DNA of 32,106 nucleotides from NCBI GenBank assembly GCA_024693225.1, contig JAILLI010000104.1, positions 1 to 32,106 on the forward strand, in the 5' to 3' direction. The DNA is from Lachnospiraceae bacterium (lineage in GTDB: Bacteria; Bacillota; Clostridia; Lachnospirales; Lachnospiraceae). Every line of letters starts with the position of its first letter. Position 1 is the stretch's first letter. Positions 28,043 through 32,106 of this stretch are shown here, in pieces. The position numbers and the translations under genes were made by a program. The notes below the pieces were generated by a model. It was not told where the DNA came from. It ran no database searches and saw nothing but the letters and a program-made list of their open reading frames with translations.

Positions 28043-29377
28043 TTACACCAGTGCTTTGTTGGCAAACTTCGTCAGGTTGGATATCCAGACCAGCTCACAC
28101 GTTCCTATCGGGCCGTTCCTCTGCTTGGCGATGATGACCTCCGCAATGCCCGGGTTGGCCGTTTCCTTATTGTAGACCTCATCCCGGTAGAGGAACATGA
28201 CTACATCCGCATCCTGCTCTATGGCTCCCGATTCTCGCAGATCCGAAAGCATGGGCCTGTGTTCCTCACGTTTCTCGACTGCACGTGACAGCTGCGACAG
28301 GGCGACAACAGGTACGTTCAGTTCTCTTGCTATGGATTTTAAAGATCTGGAGATATCCGATATCTCAAGCTCACGGGATCCTCCTCTTCGCGATCCGGTC
28401 ATGAGCTGGAGGTAGTCAATGATGATAAGAGACAGGTCCTTGTTCTCGGCCTTGTATTTACGGCATTTTGTCCTCAGCTCCCCTATGCTGATGCCGGGAG
28501 TATCATCGATGATCAGCTTGGATTCGCCGATTATACTGGCTCCCTCGATTATCCCTTCCCAGTCTTTTGCAGATACATTTCCCTTCCTAATCAGATCGGA
28601 ATCCACATGGGATTCAAGGGCCAGCAGTCTGTTTACAAGCTGTTCCTTGGACATTTCAAGAGAGAATATGGCCACCCCTTTCTTGTCCCTGAAGCATACA
28701 TGATCTGCTATATTAAGGGCAAAAGCCGTCTTTCCCATGGAGGGTCTGGCCGCGATCAGAATAAGGTCTGAAGGCTGAAGGCCTGCCGTCATATGATCGA
28801 GCTGGATAAATCCCGTTGCAACTCCGGTTACCGCCCCGTCCATCTTGGCGGCGATCCCGATCTTATCAACGGCCGTCTTTACGATCTGTCTTATGGATAC
28901 ATAATCCCTTGTCGTCCTTGAGTTTGTTATCTCGAAGACTTTTCTTTCCGCTTCCTCGAGTATATCGGCCGCATCTCCGGTATCCTGGTAGCATCTGTTC
29001 TCGATATCGCGGCTCAGCTTTATCATGCCGCGCAGCAAAGACTTGGTCTGAACGATCTCGATATGATCATCTATGCCTGTGGAGGTGGATGCGTACATTA
29101 TTAGATTTCGCAGAAAATCACCCGATGCTATCTCTTCGGGTGCGTTCATCTCCATCAGCTTGTTGGATACGGTTGTGGGATCGACTGTACCGCCTTCATC
29201 GACCACATTCTTTACTGCATCGAAAACATAGGCACATTCCTTCAGATAAAAATCATCTGCGCTTAATGCACCCATTGCTTTTACGGCGGCATCCATATCT
29301 ATCATCATGGCCCCCACCACGCCTCTTTCCGCTTCCTTGTGGTGAGGAGGGACTTTCTTGAGTACGGCTTCTTCCAT
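28043..29377 (-). CDS. dnaB: Replicative DNA helicase
   Basis: HHKEAERGVVGAMMID..., LILIAARPSMGKTAFALNIA, LSLIIIDYLQLMTG, LSDLRESGAIEQDADVVMFLYRDEVY. Confidence 0.98.
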   Translation of the reverse strand: MEEAVLKKVPPHHKEAERGVVGAMMIDMDAAVKAMGALSADDFYLKECAYVFDAVKNVVDEGGTVDPTTVSNKLMEMNAPEEIASGDFLRNLIMYASTSTGIDDHIEIVQTKSLLRGMIKLSRDIENRCYQDTGDAADILEEAERKVFEITNSRTTRDYVSIRQIVKTAVDKIGIAAKMDGAVTGVATGFIQLDHMTAGLQPSDLILIAARPSMGKTAFALNIADHVCFRDKKGVAIFSLEMSKEQLVNRLLALESHVDSDLIRKGNVSAKDWEGIIEGASIIGESKLIIDDTPGISIGELRTKCRKYKAENKDLSLIIIDYLQLMTGSRRGGSRELEISDISRSLKSIARELNVPVVALSQLSRAVEKREEHRPMLSDLRESGAIEQDADVVMFLYRDEVYNKETANPGIAEVIIAKQRNGPIGTCELVWISNLTKFANKALV

Positions 29378-29379
29378 TA

Positions 29380-29826
29380 TCAGCTCTCCAGGACTTCCAC
29401 CTTAAGTTTTGCCGTAACCTTCGGGTGGAGCTTTACCGGGACCTCAAATACCCCAAATGCCTTTATCGGCTCGTCGAGGACTATCTTCTTTTTATCTATG
29501 TCAAGATCGAACTGAGTCTTTGCTTCCTGGGCTATCTCCTTGCTCGATACGCTTCCGAAGGGTTTTCCGCCCTCGCCCGCCTTAAGACGGACGGTCACGG
29601 TCTTTTGCTCTATATCCTTTGCCAGCTCGCCCGCTGCAGCCAGGTTCTGTGCGGCAAGCTTCTCTTCATTTGCAAGCTTTAATTTCAGATCGTTCAGATT
29701 TTTGGCATCGGCGGGTGCTCCCAGCTTCTTCTTAAAGATAAAATTCTTGGCATAGCCGTCGGAAACATTTACAACATCACCCTTTTTCCCTACAGACTTT
29801 ACGTCCTCCAAAAGTATCACTTTCAT
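29380..29826 (-). CDS. rplI: 50S ribosomal protein L9
   Basis: [36 protein letters not shown]. Confidence 0.98.
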   Translation of the reverse strand: MKVILLEDVKSVGKKGDVVNVSDGYAKNFIFKKKLGAPADAKNLNDLKLKLANEEKLAAQNLAAAGELAKDIEQKTVTVRLKAGEGGKPFGSVSSKEIAQEAKTQFDLDIDKKKIVLDEPIKAFGVFEVPVKLHPKVTAKLKVEVLES

Positions 29827-31898
29827 CTGATCTCTCCTTTTTCCTTTAACTGTACTATAACATCGATAAGAGCCTTTTTGGCCTCCTCGATAGTTGTATT
29901 TTCAAGCTGTGTCCCGGCACTGTTCATATGACCTCCGCCGCCCAGCTGCTCCATTATGACCTGAACGTTCACATCATCTATGGATCTGGCGCTGATAAAG
30001 ACCTCACCCTGATGCATGGTGAATACGAAGGAAGCCCTTATACCGTTTATGTTGAGAAGTTCGTTTGCGGCTTCGGCACCGATGATGGTCGGGCTGTCGA
30101 CTATGGTGTCAGGGGTCTGTGCCATTGCAAAGGCTCCGTCATATATCTCAGCATTGGAGACGATCTCCGCCTTGGCCTTATATGATGCGACGTCATCCCT
30201 GAACATCTTTCTGACCCTGGTCACATCCGCACCGTTCTTGCGAAGGTATGCGGCTGCTTCAAAAGTCCTGACCCCCGTTTTGGTCATGAAATTGTTGGTG
30301 TCTATCATCATTCCGCCATAGAGACAGTCTGCCTCGTTAGCGGTGAGATCGACCCTGTCGCTTATATACTGGAGGACCTCCGATACCATCTCGGACGCGC
30401 TCGATGCATAGGGCTCGATATAGGAAAGTGTTGCATTTTCGATCTTCTCAGACCCCTGTCTGTGGTGGTCGAGCACCACTATGGTATGGCACAGGTCCAG
30501 GAGGGGTGGACAGCCCGTAAAGCTGGGCTTGTTAACATCAACGACCACAAGCGTACAATCTGATGCCGAAGCTATCTCCACAGCCTCTTCCCTTGAAACA
30601 AAGAGAGAGGGATCATGCTTTCCGTCCTTTGATATCATCTCCAGCATGGACCGGATCGATGTCGTTACCTCATCCACGACTATATTGACTTTCTTGTTAA
30701 AGGTCCTGGCAACGCGGTATATACCTATGGATGATCCGAAAGCATCCACATCAAGTATCTTGTGTCCCATGATCACGATATGGTCGGAGTTCTCTATGAT
30801 CTCTCGCAGGGCATGGGCCTTGACCCTGGCTTTGACCCTGGTGTTCTTGCCGGTGACCTCGCGCTTTCCGCCAAAATAACTGATCTCCTCATCCGTCTTG
30901 ATGATGGCCTGATCACCGCCCCGGCCTAAGGCCAGGTCTATGGCAGTCCTGGCGTATTCGTAATTCTGAAGTAATGAATCCGATCCCGCACCGAAGCCTA
31001 TCGAAAGGCTGAAGGCCAGCTCATTGCCTATGTTTGCATTCTTGACCTCATCAAGTATGGCAAACCTGCCCTCCGCCATAGCATCAAGTTCCTTCCTTTT
31101 CATTACGACCAGGAACTTATCCTTCTCAAGCTTCTTGACTATGGCATCGACTTTTGAAAAATATTTGTTGATCTGCCTGTCGATCAAGGCGACCGCCAGG
31201 GACCTTCTTGCTTCATCAACCGACTCGAGGGCCTCATCATAATTATCCATGTAGATAAGGCCGCAGACCGTTTTCTGTTCTTCTATCTGCCTGGAAAGGG
31301 AACTGACCTCGCTTATGTCAAACATATACAGGGCTATAAGGTAACTGTCATAGTCAACAGAGCCTGCCTCATCGCCGGTCTGCATATCTTCCTCCGGCCT
31401 GTCCATAAGGTCCTTCATGGTCACCTTGTTCATGCTGGCGCGAAAATCATGCCCGTTTACGGCAATAACGATCTCCGTTTCATGCTCCACGTTGGGAAGC
31501 TTCTCGTTTGTTATCTCCGGGATCACGTTTGTTATGCTGCCATACTTCTTCCTTGTGATGTCCATGGTCTTTTCGAAAGCGTCATTGGCCCATATGATCT
31601 TGCCCGCCTCATCGAGCAGCGCATAAGGGATCTCCAGATCCATCAGCAGCTGTTTCTGTATCTGTCCGTATTGGGTGGCAAATGAGACCAGCTCACGAAA
31701 GACCGTGTTCCTGTCATGAAGGTAGAGAAAGCATGCTACACCGGCATATACGGCAAAGAATATGGTAGCCCCTATCCCGGCCCTTACATCGATAAAGAAC
31801 ATGCCGACCGCAAAAATGCCGACAAGGAGTGTCATCCATACCGGCCACATTATGTATTTACGTATCTCGCCTTTATATCTGATATTGATATTACTCAT
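29823..31898 (-). CDS. gdpP: c-di-AMP phosphodiesterase GdpP (two TM, PAS-like, degenerate GGDEF, DHH/DHHA1)
   Basis: [62 protein letters not shown]; gdpP-rplI-dnaB synteny. Confidence 0.95.
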   Translation of the reverse strand: MSNINIRYKGEIRKYIMWPVWMTLLVGIFAVGMFFIDVRAGIGATIFFAVYAGVACFLYLHDRNTVFRELVSFATQYGQIQKQLLMDLEIPYALLDEAGKIIWANDAFEKTMDITRKKYGSITNVIPEITNEKLPNVEHETEIVIAVNGHDFRASMNKVTMKDLMDRPEEDMQTGDEAGSVDYDSYLIALYMFDISEVSSLSRQIEEQKTVCGLIYMDNYDEALESVDEARRSLAVALIDRQINKYFSKVDAIVKKLEKDKFLVVMKRKELDAMAEGRFAILDEVKNANIGNELAFSLSIGFGAGSDSLLQNYEYARTAIDLALGRGGDQAIIKTDEEISYFGGKREVTGKNTRVKARVKAHALREIIENSDHIVIMGHKILDVDAFGSSIGIYRVARTFNKKVNIVVDEVTTSIRSMLEMISKDGKHDPSLFVSREEAVEIASASDCTLVVVDVNKPSFTGCPPLLDLCHTIVVLDHHRQGSEKIENATLSYIEPYASSASEMVSEVLQYISDRVDLTANEADCLYGGMMIDTNNFMTKTGVRTFEAAAYLRKNGADVTRVRKMFRDDVASYKAKAEIVSNAEIYDGAFAMAQTPDTIVDSPTIIGAEAANELLNINGIRASFVFTMHQGEVFISARSIDDVNVQVIMEQLGGGGHMNSAGTQLENTTIEEAKKALIDVIVQLKEKGEIR

Positions 31899-31980
31899 AT
31901 CCGTCTCCCTGCCGTCTGAGAGATACATGCCGTACCACTCATTTTTGACACCATTAAGAGATATTATAACTCATATGACA

Positions 31981-32016
31981 AAAAAAAGAAATGTCGACGA
32001 TGACCGTCGACATTTC
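31981..32016 (-). terminator. Intrinsic terminator of the ferredoxin gene
   Basis: GAAATGTCGACG-loop-CGTCGACATTTC 12-bp stem (31988-31999/32005-32016) followed by a T-rich tract on the minus strand. Confidence 0.9.
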
Positions 32017-32037
32017 CTTGTCTGCTATGCCTTATGT

Positions 32038-32106
32038 TCAGCCTTCTTCAATAGCACCGACAGGGCACTGTGCTGCGCAAGCGCCACAGCTTACACATGT
32101 ATTCTC
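32038..32106 (-). CDS. 4Fe-4S ferredoxin, C-terminal fragment (start outside window)
   Basis: Minus strand reads ...ENTCVSCGACAAQCPVGAIEEG*, a CxxCxxCxxxCP cluster motif. Confidence 0.85.
   Translation of the reverse strand, partial: ENTCVSCGACAAQCPVGAIEEG

Overview
This looks like an ordinary chromosomal block from a motile anaerobic Firmicute, probably Lachnospiraceae-like; that placement is inference from gene content and protein similarity recalled by eye. Nearly everything is on the minus strand. In minus-strand transcription order the blocks are: (i) the end of a 4Fe-4S ferredoxin and its terminator, then gdpP-rplI-dnaB-DUF402-ywlC/sua5-rpiB-upp-dCMP deaminase-PcsB/SleB-like hydrolase; (ii) a complete F-type ATP synthase operon (atpZ, atpI-like, B, E, F, H, A, G, D, C) whose c subunit carries a Na+-type signature; (iii) a large membrane-anchored protein with a C39-like C-terminus lacking the usual His; (iv) a lone plus-strand GT2 glycosyltransferase; (v) queT-ileS (IleS2 type)-glgP-papain/C39-like protein; (vi) a late flagellar cluster flgM-flgN-flgK-flgK'-flgL. 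The most interesting non-coding signal is the ~355-nt flgK'-flgL gap. It holds a ~110-bp palindromic element, a good match to a sigma-28 promoter, and a ~175-nt leader with consecutive hairpins. Two of these hairpins have GGA-containing hexaloops (CsrA-site-like), one caps a terminator-like stem, and the 3' arm of that stem can alternatively pair with the flgL Shine-Dalgarno. A second sigma-28-like promoter and GGA-rich leader precede flgM. No RNA genes, CRISPR arrays or transposases were seen. All calls are by eye, with no database searches or folding calculations.
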